Positions 37,833-39,256 of a DNA stretch of 39,256 bases are shown piece after piece. A program made the position numbers and the translations under genes. Every line of letters starts with the position of its first letter. Position 1 is the stretch's first letter. Under the pieces are notes generated by a model. It had not been told where the DNA came from. It saw nothing but the letters and a program-made list of their open reading frames with translations, and searched no databases. The stretch covers positions 1 to 39,256 of the forward strand of contig CAIQQJ010000070.1 of NCBI GenBank assembly GCA_903873905.1, given 5' to 3'. The DNA comes from an uncultured Flavobacteriales bacterium (GTDB taxonomy: Bacteria > Bacteroidota > Bacteroidia > Palsa-965).

Positions 37833-39256
<1,424 letters not shown>

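Overview
The window reads as chromosomal DNA from a member of the Bacteroidota. Evidence: TonB-dependent receptors with CarboxypepD_reg-like N-domains, a PorV/PorQ-family beta-barrel, a secreted protein with a type IX secretion (T9SS) C-terminal sorting domain, a bacterial GGGP-synthase homologue, an atpD start remote from other ATP-synthase genes, many exact TAnnTTTG -7 promoter boxes, and weak Shine-Dalgarno usage. No rRNA, tRNA, IS transposase, prophage or CRISPR array was seen.

Layout. 1-2060: the 3' end of alaS, a GxxExxY-family gene bracketed by inverted CGCGGATT repeats, and two unrecognised minus-strand genes separated by palindromic repeats. 2090-6060: icd (minus) with its terminator, a repeat island, pdhB, and a T9SS cargo protein. 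6100-11610: hppA (K+-dependent type) with an unusual cysteine-rich tail, a GNAT acetyltransferase plus small lipoprotein, then a PadR regulator with a five-TM membrane protein. 11625-15721 (minus): deoxynucleoside kinase, an OppC-like permease, a GT2 glycosyltransferase and a flippase-like membrane protein. 15750-17476: ruvC (plus), then greA-HIT (minus). 17517-26770 (minus): a three-gene cell-surface cluster (1246-aa TonB receptor, 1388-aa secreted protein, PorV-like barrel). 27155-29450: a small basic secreted protein, a Rieske-like lipoprotein without its histidine ligands, and ahcY. 29540-32658 (plus): a tightly overlapping five-gene operon (phosphopantetheinyl transferase, GGGP synthase, ThiE-like, PnuC, NadR-like kinase). 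32971-35543: a TPP riboswitch controlling a TonB receptor. 35837-37470: ribF-LRR protein (minus). 37812-39256: atpD, truncated by the window edge.

Functionally most of this is housekeeping (TCA cycle, pyruvate oxidation, pyrophosphate-driven ion pumping, methyl cycle, riboflavin to FAD, ATP synthesis). Two clusters stand out. One is the surface/secretion triad. The other is the vitamin neighbourhood, where a TPP-riboswitch receptor sits just downstream of ThiE-like, PnuC-like and small-molecule kinase genes; this suggests thiamine or nicotinamide-riboside salvage.

The most unusual material is intergenic. Several repeat classes recur as composite islands at about 3.43-3.76, 16.35-16.56, 32.69-32.96 and 35.55-35.88 kb: an 80-155 bp element with GCGTG/CACGC ends and interchangeable palindromic inserts, GGTAATC-like repeats, TCCGCG-type repeats, and GTCCCTT heptamers. 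They keep a partly conserved order and orientation. A fifth copy of the central element, at 1287-1439, carries nested palindromes.
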